From: Streptomyces maremycinicus
GTDB lineage: Bacteria > Actinomycetota > Actinomycetes > Streptomycetales > Streptomycetaceae
Direction of reading: 5' to 3'
NCBI RefSeq assembly: GCF_001184025.1
Contig: NZ_BBYG01000009.1
Span: 434,001 to 498,000, forward strand
Length of the DNA stretch: 64,000 nt
Part shown: positions 1-8,455 of the stretch, piece by piece
Position numbering within the stretch: position 1 is the first letter of the stretch
Layout of the letters: the number at the start of each line of letters is the position of its first letter
Made by a program: the position numbers and the translations under genes
The notes under the pieces: generated by a model
What the model was told of the DNA's origin: nothing
Seen by the model: only the letters and a program-made list of their open reading frames with translations
The model's database searches: none

Positions 1-78
1 TTCCTTTCTGTTCGAGGCATGGGAGGGGTAGGGAGTTGGCGCGAGGCGGTCGCGCCGACCGTGGGGAAGGTGGTGCGG

Positions 79-1443
79 CTACTCGGTCACCGGGCGGGCG
101 GTAGGCACGCCGGCCGGGGCGAACGCCTTGGAGGACTCGACGGCGACGGCGGGCCGGAAGGAGTCGAGGCGGGGCAGTTCCGGCACCAGTGCCGACGTGT
201 CACGGCAGACGGCCGCCGCCTCGTCGAGGGACAGGTGCGGTGAGCGGGCACGGGACCAGCCGCCGGAGGAGTCGCCGACGATCGCGACGCCGGGCCGTTC
301 GGCCGGGATGGAGGTGGCGGCGAGGGCCGCCTCTGGAGAGATGTCGGCGAGCGCCATGTTCGCCGAGGATTCGTCGTTGACGCGGTGGCAGATGCGGCCG
401 GTGAGCTGGGCACGGAGCATGGTCGCGCCCTTGCCGAGTTCGGAGCCGAAGCGCTGCCCGCACACTTCGAGGTAGATGCCGGCCGCACGGCCGAGCTGGG
501 CGATACGGATCAGCTTGGTGACCATGGCGTCGCGTCGCTTCTCGTCGTCGCGGCTCGCGGCGAGGAAGAGTTCCGCGACCTCGTCGACGACGACCACGAC
601 CGGCACCGGGCGCACCGCGTCCGGCAGCCCCCACACGTCCGAGGTGAGCACGGCATCCGGTCCCGCAGCGGACGACAGACCGATCAGACGGAACCGTGCC
701 TCCATCTCTTCCAGCAGGACGTCAAGGAGTTCGTTCGCCCGGTCCGGAGTGTCGGCGAGCGCGGACAACCGGGGTGCGAACGGAGCCAGTTCCACGCCCC
801 ATTTGCAGTCGACCCCGACAAGCACGACCCGTTGCCTGGCCAGGCCGCACACAAGGTTCCGCAGGTACACGGACTTGCCGGACTGCGTCGCGCCGAGGAT
901 GAGTTCATGCGGCACGGCACGGAAGTCCCGCACGTACCACCGTCCGTCATCCCGAAGCGCCAGCGGAAGGGTGAGCGGCCCGCGCTGCTTCCACCGCCGT
1001 GCGGGCTGCACGTCGGAGAGAACGTCCCAGCCGATCAGGCGCAGTTCGAGCCAGCCCGGCTTGGTCGGACGGATGTGTACGGCGTGCGCGGCCCAGGCGT
1101 GGCGCAGCCGGTCGGCCGAAGCCATGAAGTCCTCGGGGGCCTGCCCTGTCGCCATGCGCAGCCGCATGACGAGCCCGGACCCGGTCGGCCACGGCAGCGA
1201 CCGCCGAGGCGGCACGGGGGCGGCTTCCCGTCCGATCATCCGGGCCGTGGCCCGACGAACGGCCGAGGCCGGGACCGTCAGACCGCACGCGTCCATCGTG
1301 GCCCGGTAGGTGGTGAGCACGCGCAGCGCGACGAACGGGTAGCCGACCAGCCACCAGAACGCGACCGGTGCGCGGCGGCGCAGAACCAGCAGGGCGGCCA
1401 GTGCCAGCAGGCACAGCGTCAGCGTCCATACGGTGTTGGTCAT
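79..1443 (-). CDS. FtsK/SpoIIIE-type conjugal transfer ATPase (TraB/TraSA-like) of element A
   Basis: This is a membrane-anchored DNA translocase that would move double-stranded plasmid or element DNA between mycelia as a hexameric pump. The N-terminus has two hydrophobic stretches (about residues 4-20 and 27-42). A Walker A motif (GATQSGKS) is followed by a Walker B-type VPVVVVVDEVAELF and a GRAAGIYLEVCGQRFGSELG segment typical of FtsK-like Tra proteins. I chose the ATG at 1443 because the longer frame runs through the upstream gene without start support. The stop of the SCO3933-family gene lies 5 bases upstream, so the two are probably translated together. It is a clear paralog of the transfer gene at 19700-21022. 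Family assignment is firm; transfer function is inferred from the family. Confidence 0.85.
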   Translation of the reverse strand: MTNTVWTLTLCLLALAALLVLRRRAPVAFWWLVGYPFVALRVLTTYRATMDACGLTVPASAVRRATARMIGREAAPVPPRRSLPWPTGSGLVMRLRMATGQAPEDFMASADRLRHAWAAHAVHIRPTKPGWLELRLIGWDVLSDVQPARRWKQRGPLTLPLALRDDGRWYVRDFRAVPHELILGATQSGKSVYLRNLVCGLARQRVVLVGVDCKWGVELAPFAPRLSALADTPDRANELLDVLLEEMEARFRLIGLSSAAGPDAVLTSDVWGLPDAVRPVPVVVVVDEVAELFLAASRDDEKRRDAMVTKLIRIAQLGRAAGIYLEVCGQRFGSELGKGATMLRAQLTGRICHRVNDESSANMALADISPEAALAATSIPAERPGVAIVGDSSGGWSRARSPHLSLDEAAAVCRDTSALVPELPRLDSFRPAVAVESSKAFAPAGVPTARPVTE

Positions 1444-1448
1444 GGCGT

Positions 1449-1796
1449 TCAGCCCTGCACCGGAGCCGGAGCGTTGACCATGACCGCGTCCGCGCGGTAG
1501 GCGATGCCGTGACGCATCCGCCCGCCGAACTCGCTCTCCCACGGCCGAGCGATCAGGCCGGGCAGGATGACCGGAGCTCCCATCACCAGGCCTTCACCGA
1601 TGCCCTTCTCGGGAACGGTGACCTTGATCATGTCCGAACCGCCGGCCGCGATGAACACCAGCTCCAGCACCATGAGCCGGTCGTTGGTCACCGGGTCGAC
1701 AGCGATCTCACCGGTCTGACGGTCCTTCACCTTGACCTCGGGCAGCTTGGTGACGAGGAGCGTCGCGGCCGAGACGTCTACGGGGATGACACGCAT
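1449..1796 (-). CDS. SCO3933-family regulatory/accessory protein (element A)
   Basis: A 115-residue protein directly upstream of the transfer ATPase. Its paralog at 21019-21369 occupies the same position in element B, and the two share the pattern of RVxDRxTG, MAGTSxD-like and VPGxPARPWExE segments. In Streptomyces AICEs this family always accompanies the FtsK-like transfer gene; its biochemical role is not settled. The ATG at 1796 is preceded by a GAGG-type ribosome site. The upstream region carries three copies of the TGTCTAGGGGGG motif (1852-1949), so this gene heads the transfer operon and is probably repressed through those sites. Confidence 0.75.
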   Translation of the reverse strand: MRVIPVDVSAATLLVTKLPEVKVKDRQTGEIAVDPVTNDRLMVLELVFIAAGGSDMIKVTVPEKGIGEGLVMGAPVILPGLIARPWESEFGGRMRHGIAYRADAVMVNAPAPVQG

Positions 1797-1851
1797 TTCG
1801 TGAACCTCACATGGTTGGCGGTGCGTTCACTCCGCACCGCTTGGGTTTGGA

Positions 1852-1949
1852 TACCCCCCTAGACATCAGAGGGGTGACCCGCCCGAACTGTCTAGGGGGG
1901 TTGACGACCACGTTAGACCGACGGACCGTCAACTGTCTAGGGGGGTATA
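1852..1949. promoter_or_regulatory. Triple operator TGTCTAGGGGGGT upstream of the element A transfer operon
   Basis: Three near-identical sites occur in the 270-base gap upstream of the transfer operon: 1852-1865 (inverted, TACCCCCCTAGACA), 1889-1901 and 1934-1949 (direct). The first lies about 56-69 bases before the ATG at 1796. The same core recurs before the HATPase gene (4844-4859), and a palindromic variant precedes the HTH gene (4278-4293). This points to one element-encoded repressor controlling transfer and regulation; the XRE protein at 4924-5775 is the best local candidate. The sites are seen directly; the regulator is inference. The rest of the 1797-2066 gap shows nothing else. Confidence 0.6.
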
Positions 1950-2066
1950 CGAAAGAGTCAGTCTGCACCCGAATACCAAGCGTCCGGTGACGTCAGCCAC
2001 GGTCAGCCAGGCCGGCCACCCTCCGAGGCCTCTAGCAACTCCAGCACGCCCCGACGTCCTGCGGGG

Positions 2067-2528
2067 CTACACGCTCATGCCGTAGCCCAGTTCCTCGGCT
2101 CCGATGTGCCAGAAGGAGTTCTCATCGGCCACGGCAGCGGCGTCAACCGCCCGGAACCGCTTGAGCAACCCTTCCGTGAGCGCGTCGGCGGCCCGCTCGG
2201 CCGCATCTACGATCTCGTCGTCAGAGAGATCATCGCTGACCCCCTCGTATGCATCGGCCTCGCCAGCGGCATCCTCAAACGCGCGATTGAAGGCGACGAA
2301 CGCCTCAACGCTGGAGTTCACGAGGCGTGGAGCGCTGCCCTCAGGCAAGTGCCACAGTGAGCCGTCGTCCCGCCGTACGCCGAGCGCGCTCAGCCCCGGA
2401 TCAACCGCCACCAGGGCGTACCGCGCACCGTCCACCGCGCGCTCCGTGAACGGAAGCTCCTGCCATTCCCCGTCGTAGGGGCAGCGAGCACACCCCACCA
2501 AGAGTGAGGCAAGTTCAGCGTCGTTCAT
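2067..2528 (-). CDS. SUKH-like immunity-type protein
   Basis: A 153-residue acidic protein. The segment VDGARYALVAVDPGLSALGVRRDDGSLWHLPEG followed by NSSVEAFVAFNRAFEDA resembles the SUKH fold: a strand-rich core with a terminal helix where the protein commits the end of a sheet to binding a toxin. In actinomycetes SUKH-4 type proteins are often orphan immunity proteins against nuclease or deaminase toxins. No toxin gene is adjacent. The start at 2528 has no strong ribosome site. The call rests on pattern recognition of the fold, not on a diagnostic motif. Confidence 0.45.
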   Translation of the reverse strand: MNDAELASLLVGCARCPYDGEWQELPFTERAVDGARYALVAVDPGLSALGVRRDDGSLWHLPEGSAPRLVNSSVEAFVAFNRAFEDAAGEADAYEGVSDDLSDDEIVDAAERAADALTEGLLKRFRAVDAAAVADENSFWHIGAEELGYGMSV

Positions 2529-2583
2529 GCCGAGAACCTAGCCCGTACCGCCGGCACCTCACCAAGCCGGTGCACCTACGACG

Positions 2584-3402
2584 TCACAACACCCAATGCA
2601 GCGCCGTGGCATCATCGCGCGTCTTGCCACGCGGCCAGCGCCTGCCTACGGGGTCACTGGCCTCAGCCTCGCGCACCTGGCGGACCAGTTCATCAGGTCC
2701 GGACGAGCTGAGAATGGTCAACATCCCATCCCAAGTGATCAGGTCGAACGAATCGACAAGTCGGGTCGCGCCGTCGCTGAGCAGGGTCATGGACTTCAGC
2801 GAGTCCAGCGGCGCCACCCCCGTAAGCGCATGCTCGGCCGCTTGCGGATCGGGCCCGGCAATCCAGAAGCCGCCCGGCCTGTTGCGGAGCCCCGTCAGGG
2901 CATCGCGGTACCGGGCCAGGGCGGCAGCGTGTTCGGGTGAGCCGGTGGGCAATTCGTCGACCGGGCCGCGAAGTCGTTTACCGACCTCGTCCAAGCGCTG
3001 GTCAGTGATGGCGGTCGCCTTCCCGTTCTGGTCGGCGAGAAGGAGCGTCGAGTCACCCAGTACGAGGTATTCCAGAGCTCCCGCGCCAATCCGGACGGCG
3101 ACGACGGTACTGGTCGGACTGGCCCGATAGGTCAGATCGCAACTGGCCTCATGCAGGGACCGAACGACCCGGATCGAGTCGGCCAGGCAATCGGCAAGCG
3201 GCCGGGCAGGGTGTGCGGTGATGCTGCTCAGCAGCACCCCGCCCAGCGTCGAGGAGAACCAGGCGATGCCGTGCCTGCACCCGGTCTCCGCCCCAGCCAC
3301 CCCGGCCCCGTCCAGGAGAACAGCAGCCCCGGCAGCCGCAGCGGCGAAGTCCTCGTTTTCCCGCCCCGGTTCAGCAGGCAGTGAGGCGAGGGCGACGTTC
3401 AC
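2584..3402 (-). CDS. PP2C-family serine/threonine phosphatase-like protein
   Basis: The 272-residue protein carries the metal-binding pattern of PP2C enzymes: LLDGAG near residue 30, LGDST in the middle, LLSDGATR in the C-terminal half and RDDATAL at the end. It starts with GTG at 3402 inside a GTGA overlap with the stop of the upstream HTH gene, so the two products are translationally coupled. The pairing suggests that it dephosphorylates a partner in a signalling pathway, possibly the HTH-sensor protein itself. The first motif is shorter than in classical PP2C enzymes. The substrate is unknown. Confidence 0.7.
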   Translation of the reverse strand: MNVALASLPAEPGRENEDFAAAAAGAAVLLDGAGVAGAETGCRHGIAWFSSTLGGVLLSSITAHPARPLADCLADSIRVVRSLHEASCDLTYRASPTSTVVAVRIGAGALEYLVLGDSTLLLADQNGKATAITDQRLDEVGKRLRGPVDELPTGSPEHAAALARYRDALTGLRNRPGGFWIAGPDPQAAEHALTGVAPLDSLKSMTLLSDGATRLVDSFDLITWDGMLTILSSSGPDELVRQVREAEASDPVGRRWPRGKTRDDATALHWVL

Positions 3403-4250
3403 GCCGTCGTCTCCTCGTCGTGCCGGTAGAGCGGGGTGAGCAGTTCGACGGACTGCGGTTCGCCGGTCTCGGGGTCGTACTCAACACCGACCAGCGTGGA
3501 GAAGTGATGCTCTCCCACCTGGCCCCAGAGCGTGCTCAAGTCGGAGGAGAGCAGCTGGACGACGCCGAGGGATCCTTCGGTGTGGATGCCGGCGAGGGCG
3601 AGCACCGAGCCGTTGCCGTCCGGGCGGGGCAGCCGACCGAGGTATCCGACGTCGTACGGGCGGTTGGAGTCGGTGTCCTGTCCAGCGCGGTACGCCGTCC
3701 CGGTACGGCGATCGACCAGTGCCCACGGTTCGCCGTCCGGGTGTTCCCAGCTGAGTACCGGGTCCTGGGCGTACAGGTCGCTCATGTCCTGGGACATTCC
3801 CGGCCCGCAGACAACGACCAGGCCGTCACGGTTGAGGTCGATCTCACCGCTGACGAGCACATTGCCGGAGCCGACGTCGAGCCCGTAAGACTTGGCCAGC
3901 TCCTCCAAGCGTTTCCCGGAGTTCACGTCAGCCATGGCCACGACCGTGCGCTTCTTCTCGTCGTCCCACCGCAGCGGAGTGACAACCGTGACGGCACCCG
4001 CACCGAGGAACGCGCCCTCAGGCGCCGGGCCGGTATGCCGGATCTGATGGATCCGCCCGCGGCTCAGGCCGGCCTTTTCGGCGATCTGCGCGTACGACAG
4101 TCCCTGCGAGTGGAGGTCCTGAACCACACGACGGCGGAGCCGGGCGAGTTCGGTCACCTCCTGCTGCGCGTCGGCCAACCGTGTCGTGACCTCACGCAGG
4201 AGCAGGTACGGATCATCGATCGCCATGATCCGCTGCAACTCGTCCGACAT
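3399..4250 (-). CDS. HTH (sigma region 4-like) protein with C-terminal sensor domain
   Basis: A 283-residue protein. Residues about 25-65 form a helix-turn-helix of the sigma-70 region 4 type (QDLHSQGLSYAQIAEKAGLSRGRIHQIRHTG). The remainder is one globular domain containing LVVVCGPGMSQDMSDL, ALVDRRTGTAYRAGQ and LALAGIHTEGSLGVVQLL, which looks like a ligand-binding or Rossmann-like sensor; I do not recognise a named family with certainty. The ATG at 4250 has a perfect GGAGG eight bases upstream. A 16-base palindrome (4278-4293) sits just before the ribosome site. It is co-translated with the PP2C gene. Confidence 0.65.
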   Translation of the reverse strand: MSDELQRIMAIDDPYLLLREVTTRLADAQQEVTELARLRRRVVQDLHSQGLSYAQIAEKAGLSRGRIHQIRHTGPAPEGAFLGAGAVTVVTPLRWDDEKKRTVVAMADVNSGKRLEELAKSYGLDVGSGNVLVSGEIDLNRDGLVVVCGPGMSQDMSDLYAQDPVLSWEHPDGEPWALVDRRTGTAYRAGQDTDSNRPYDVGYLGRLPRPDGNGSVLALAGIHTEGSLGVVQLLSSDLSTLWGQVGEHHFSTLVGVEYDPETGEPQSVELLTPLYRHDEETTA

Positions 4251-4277
4251 GACCACACCTCCTAGAAGTACCCAGGA

Positions 4278-4293
4278 GTCTAGGGCCCTAGAC
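4278..4293. promoter_or_regulatory. Perfect palindrome GTCTAGGGCCCTAGAC
   Basis: A 16-base perfect inverted repeat 28 bases upstream of the ATG at 4250, in the promoter region of the HTH/PP2C operon. Its half-site GTCTAGGG matches the operators at 1852-1949 and 4844-4859, so the same regulator probably binds here as a symmetric dimer. Confidence 0.6.
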
Positions 4294-4425
4294 GGAATGG
4301 GCGGGAGTCGCCTTCCCGAATGAACACCGATCACATAGAACGCGGCCCGCCGCCGAGGCACCCCGCGGGGGCTCACCCTCCACTGCCTACGAGGCCACCA
4401 CGGACGACCGTCGAGCAGCGGCCCA

Positions 4426-4827
4426 TCACGTACCGTTCCGCGCCAGCTCGGCCCAGACACAGCGCGCACCCGAGGGCCGGTCCTTCACTCCCCAGTCTTT
4501 GGCGCAGGCCGCGATCATCATCAGCCCGCGGCCGTCCTCTTCTACGTGCCGGGCCACACTGCGGACCTGGGGCTCCTCGTCGCCGCCCTGGTCCACGACT
4601 TCGATGCAGATCAGGTCGTCACGGAGGTGGACGGCCACGAGGAACCATCCGCGGTACCAGCCGCTCCGTGTGTGCCGGACGGCATTGGCCGCCAGCTCCC
4701 CGACGACTAGGACGGCACTATCGACGAGGCTTGAGGGCTCATCCTCGAGCAGGGCGGCGACGAAGTGACGGGCCTGCGCCACCTGCCATGGCAGGCCGGG
4801 GAACATGCGGCACCAGCTTTGGGACAT
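4426..4827 (-). CDS. HATPase domain protein (anti-sigma factor/RsbW-like)
   Basis: A 133-residue single-domain GHKL ATPase. The N box is VVGELAANAVRHT, the G1-like box EVVDQGG and the G2 box DGRGLMMIAACAKDWGV. Small stand-alone proteins of this type in Streptomyces act as serine kinases or anti-sigma factors, or as partners of XRE-DUF5753 regulators in WhiJ/AbaA-like loci. The ATG at 4827 follows an AGGAGGAG ribosome site, and the operator-like motif 4844-4859 lies directly upstream. An XRE-DUF5753 gene is next to it on the same strand, which supports a partner relationship. Confidence 0.75.
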   Translation of the reverse strand: MSQSWCRMFPGLPWQVAQARHFVAALLEDEPSSLVDSAVLVVGELAANAVRHTRSGWYRGWFLVAVHLRDDLICIEVVDQGGDEEPQVRSVARHVEEDGRGLMMIAACAKDWGVKDRPSGARCVWAELARNGT

Positions 4828-4843
4828 GGGAACACTCCTCCTT

Positions 4844-4859
4844 GTCTAGGGGGCTAGAC
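4844..4859. promoter_or_regulatory. Operator-like GTCTAGGGGGCTAGAC
   Basis: A 16-base imperfect palindrome immediately upstream of the ribosome site of the HATPase gene. It shares TGTCTAGGGGG with the triple operator at 1852-1949. Its position would allow repression of the HATPase gene by occlusion. Confidence 0.55.
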
Positions 4860-4923
4860 GACACAGCAAGCAGAGTATTCCCATGCGCGACTCACGAGCC
4901 AGGCATCTTGAGGAATTATTCCT

Positions 4924-5775
4924 CTAACGGGTGGCGAAGTCTTCCATCTCACGGAACTCCTGCATCACCCGGAGCAGGAGCTCTCGCACCTCAGAGCCGA
5001 AGAGCGCAGCCTCTTCGAAGCGCCGGAAGGTCTCCTCGTACGCGGCAACCTCGTCGGAGTCGTCCACGATCCGCTCACCGCGGAAGGACTCGACAACAAC
5101 CGCCCGCTCGTCGCACAAGGTGAACCCGTGACGAGGCAGCACCGGCACCGCCCGACGCCAGGGGATCACCCCGAGCCGCACGGTGCTGAGACTCTCGACA
5201 GCCAAGAGCCGGTCGAACTGGGCAAGCATCAGCGAGGGGTTCCCCGGCCACGTCCGCAACACGGCTTCCGTGAGCACGAACACCGATTCCCGCCCCGGCT
5301 CGTACAACAGACTCTGCCGCTCGACACGTGCCGCGACAGCCCGACCGACCGCCTCAGGCGTCGAGTTCGGCGCACTCGCGAACACGTACCGGGCGTACTC
5401 CGCACTCTGGAGCATGGCCGGCAGAACAACACACTGGAACGAGCGAACCAGCCGAGCAGACCGCACGGCTTCGTCAAGGACTGCCCCAGCGGGAACGTCC
5501 GCGTCGGACAACTCAACCGTGTCCGGCGCTGCTTCCACGGCGACCAGGAGGTCACGCACCTCACGAGAGGTCGACTCGTCCAGGTCGAGGGCGACCGACA
5601 AGCGCCCCAGGACATCGAGGCTGGGAACCATGCGCCCGTTCTCCACCTTGGACACGGTCGGCTGCCCCACACCAGCCCGCTGGGCCAGGACAGCACCCGT
5701 CAGGCCGGCCTCCGTCCGGAGCCCTCGAAGGCGTACCCCAAGGGCCTTCATCAACTCCCGCCGCTCACTCCCCAT
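4924..5775 (-). CDS. XRE-family regulator with DUF5753 domain
   Basis: A DNA-binding protein of about 283 residues. The N-terminal HTH (VRLRGLRTEAGLTGAVLAQRAGVGQPTVSKVENGRMVP) is followed by a C-terminal DUF5753 domain with the usual LVRSFQCVVLPAMLQSAEYARYVF segment. This architecture is abundant in Streptomyces and typically works with small DUF397 or HATPase partners; the HATPase gene lies 97 bases downstream. I chose the ATG at 5775 because the HTH begins soon after it and the 14 extra residues of the longer frame look non-coding. It is the most likely protein to read the TCTAGGG operators of element A. That assignment is inference. Confidence 0.8.
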   Translation of the reverse strand: MGSERRELMKALGVRLRGLRTEAGLTGAVLAQRAGVGQPTVSKVENGRMVPSLDVLGRLSVALDLDESTSREVRDLLVAVEAAPDTVELSDADVPAGAVLDEAVRSARLVRSFQCVVLPAMLQSAEYARYVFASAPNSTPEAVGRAVAARVERQSLLYEPGRESVFVLTEAVLRTWPGNPSLMLAQFDRLLAVESLSTVRLGVIPWRRAVPVLPRHGFTLCDERAVVVESFRGERIVDDSDEVAAYEETFRRFEEAALFGSEVRELLLRVMQEFREMEDFATR

Positions 5776-6339
5776 ACCCAGGGTTCTACACCACAGAGCA
5801 GCAGGAGCCGGGCCCATGGACCTTGATGATCACCACCGCAGCAGAACCATGATTCAAACTTTCTCTACTGGTTCAAGGCGGCTCGCTCCGCTCCCCGCGC
5901 ACGACCCGGACCCCGGCCGGGCCTGCGCTCCTGCCTTCGTCCCGCTCCAGCCCGGCCGGGGTCCGTGCCGCGCAGAGGTGGAGGAGCCGAAGATCGTGAG
6001 CGCGTACCGCACGCGAACGGCCATGGTCAGAGCAATGCCTCCGGCGGGGGATCGGCCGGCACCGGGATGGAGGGGGCGCCGTTCCCGACTGCGGGCCCGT
6101 GGTGGCGTGCGCGGGGTGCTCCCATCCCGACCACCGTCGACCCAGGCAGAGCCGAGCAGACGCGGCCCATGGCGTCCAGGTCGTTCGTACAGTGGCGCGC
6201 TCCACCTGGACGCCATGAACCACGCCCGCTCCACAGACGTGTGGGTCGACGGCGGACGGGATGGGAGCTAGGGAGGGCGGTGGGCGAGCCACTCCGAATG
6301 GAAAACCCGAGCACTCGATCGTCACCGGATGGCTGGACC
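5776..6339. other. Non-coding stretch, no gene recognised
   Basis: About 560 bases between the XRE gene and the IS3 remnant. All frames give Arg/Pro-rich translations without domains. It contains ACTTTCTCTAC (5860-5870), a string that also occurs just after the KorSA-type gene in element B (about 22330), and one GACCCGGA octamer at 5903-5910. I see no gene here. Confidence 0.4.
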
Positions 6340-6560
6340 GATAGGGAGAGTCGGGGCAGCCAGCGACAACGCAGCCATGGAGTCCTCCTTCAGCCTGCTG
6401 CACAAGAACGTCCCCGACCGCCGGAGCTGGACCACCCACGTGGGAACTGTAGATCGTGATCTGGATCGAGCGGACCTACCACCGCCGCCACAGACAAGCC
6501 GCACTCGGCCGGCCAACCCCCGTCAAATTCGAGACGATCATGACCCACGGGCCCTCAAGG
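6340..6560 (+). pseudogene. IS3-family transposase orfB, 3' remnant
   Basis: The translation first reads AAMESSFSLLHKNVPDRRSW, then, after a frame change near 6440, continues as IVIWIERTYHRRHRQAALGRPTPVKFETIM. These two pieces join into the C-terminal end of IS3-family OrfB integrases, where the second catalytic region is followed by a YHRRRRQ-type segment. Only the 3' tail survives and it is frameshifted, so this is a decayed insertion sequence at the left flank of the restriction-modification operon. Confidence 0.7.
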
Positions 6561-6883
6561 CCGCGTGACCGAACGCGCCACTCAACCCGGCAGCAGACCC
6601 GGTAGACCCGCTGAACGACGCCGCCCCTGGCCGGCGGGCGTGGATGCCGATGCGGGTGGGGCGGGGACTGGCCGCGGCTCCGAGCCGGCGGGCCTGAGTT
6701 TTTCCTTTCTGTCGGTCGTCTCTGACAGCATGAGTGCGGACGCGAGAGCGGGCGGAGGCATCGGCTGGAGGTCTCGACCTCGCATTCGCACGTAGGTTTG
6801 ATATCGCAGCAAAACGGAGGAAGTATGCGCTACAGCCCCGGCACCTACTCAACACGGCGCCCCTCCGACCGGAGGGCTGTCTG

Positions 6884-8455
6884 ATGGCGGCTCGGACCAA
6901 GGAAGCCCAGCGCGCCGAGCTCCACAAGATCATCTGGCGTATCGCCAACGACCTACGCGGCAGCATCGACGGCTGGGACTTCAAGAGTTACGTCCTCGGC
7001 ATCCTGTTCTACCGCTTCATCTCCGAGAATCTCACCGCCTACCTCAACCGCCTGGAGCGCGAGGCCGATAACGCTGACTTCGACTACGTGAAGCTCAGCG
7101 ACAAGGACGCGGAGTTCGGTCGCAAGGACACGGTCGACGAGAAGGGCTTCTACATCCTGCCCAGCGAACTCTTCGTCAACGTCCGCAAGCGCGCTGCCAT
7201 CGACGAGAACCTGAACGAGACGCTGGCCAGAGTCTTCAAGAACATCGAAGGCTCGGCCCTCGGCTCCGATAGCGAAGACGACCTCAAGGGCTTGTTCGAC
7301 GACCTAGACGTCAACAGCGCCAAGCTCGGCAACACTGTCCCGAGGCGCAACGAGAAGCTTGTCAAGCTGCTGAACGCCATTGGCGATCTTGACCTTGGCA
7401 GCGAGTTCACTGATCACACCATCGATGCTTTCGGTGACGCCTACGAGTACCTGATGACGATGTACGCCTCCAGCGCGGGCAAGTCGGGCGGGGAGTTCTT
7501 CACGCCGCAGGAGGTTTCCGAGCTGCTCGCGCGAATCACGGTTGTAGGCAAGACGGCCGTCAACAAGGTGTACGACCCCGCCTGCGGCTCGGGCTCGCTG
7601 CTGCTGAAGTTCGCCAAGGTGCTCGGTAAGGACAACGTTCGCCAGGGCTTCTACGGCCAGGAGATCAACCTGACCACCTATAACCTGGCGCGCATCAACA
7701 TGTTCTTGCACGACGTGAACTACGAGAAGTTCGACATCGAGCACGGCGACACACTGCTCGAGCCCGCGCACTGGGACGACGAGCCCTTTGAAGCGATCGT
7801 CTCTAACCCACCGTACTCAATCAACTGGGAAGGCGACGCCAACCCGCTGCTAATCAACGATCCGCGCTACTCGCCGGCGGGGGTACTCGCTCCAAAGTCG
7901 AAGGCTGACCTAGCCTTCACGATGCACATGCTCAGCTGGCTTGCGGTGAACGGCACAGCCGCGATCGTCGAATTCCCAGGTGCGCTGTACCGCAGTGGGG
8001 CAGAAAAGAAGATCCGCCAGTACCTGATCGACAATAACTATGTCGATACTGTTATTCAGCTGCCGCCCGACCTGTTCTTCGGAACAACCATTGCAACGTG
8101 CATCCTCGTCCTCAAAAAGTCTAAGAAGGACAGCTCAGTGCTGTTCATCGATGCCTCCTCCGAGTTCACCCGTTTGGGCAACAAGAACAAGCTTACGGGG
8201 GACCATCAGCAAAAGATCCTAGGCGCCTTCACTGCGCGAGTGGACGTTGACCATTTTGCGAAGCTCGCCTCGCATGGCGACATCAAGGCGAACGACTACA
8301 ACCTCTCCGTCTCGTCGTTCGTTGAGAGCCAGGACACCCGTGAGGCCGTCGACATCACGGAGCTCAACACCGAGATCGCCCAGATCGTCACGCGCCAACA
8401 GGAACTACGGGAGCAGATCGACGCCATCGTGACCGACCTGGAGGGCTCACAGTGA
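6884..8455 (+). CDS. hsdM: Type I restriction-modification system, M subunit
   Basis: A 523-residue N6-adenine DNA methyltransferase of the type I class. The N-terminal HsdM bundle (IIWRIANDLRGSIDGWDFKSY) leads into SGGEFFTPQEV (about 201-211), the AdoMet motif DPACGSG (231-237) and the catalytic NPPY (308-311). The start at 6884 has GGAGGG seven bases upstream; the longer frame has no ribosome site. It heads a three-gene operon with GTGA overlaps to hsdS. HsdM with HsdS methylates the recognition sequence and protects the host. Codon use is less GC-biased than the flanking Streptomyces genes, which suggests acquisition. Confidence 0.95.
   Translation: MAARTKEAQRAELHKIIWRIANDLRGSIDGWDFKSYVLGILFYRFISENLTAYLNRLEREADNADFDYVKLSDKDAEFGRKDTVDEKGFYILPSELFVNVRKRAAIDENLNETLARVFKNIEGSALGSDSEDDLKGLFDDLDVNSAKLGNTVPRRNEKLVKLLNAIGDLDLGSEFTDHTIDAFGDAYEYLMTMYASSAGKSGGEFFTPQEVSELLARITVVGKTAVNKVYDPACGSGSLLLKFAKVLGKDNVRQGFYGQEINLTTYNLARINMFLHDVNYEKFDIEHGDTLLEPAHWDDEPFEAIVSNPPYSINWEGDANPLLINDPRYSPAGVLAPKSKADLAFTMHMLSWLAVNGTAAIVEFPGALYRSGAEKKIRQYLIDNNYVDTVIQLPPDLFFGTTIATCILVLKKSKKDSSVLFIDASSEFTRLGNKNKLTGDHQQKILGAFTARVDVDHFAKLASHGDIKANDYNLSVSSFVESQDTREAVDITELNTEIAQIVTRQQELREQIDAIVTDLEGSQ

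Noticed and set aside
385-1500. Long plus-strand open frame opposite the transfer ATPase
   Set aside because: High-GC shadow frame without domains; the minus-strand gene has clear Walker motifs.
5903-5910. GACCCGGA octamer as a TraB recognition (clt) site
   Set aside because: Only one copy is present here; known clt loci have several clustered repeats.
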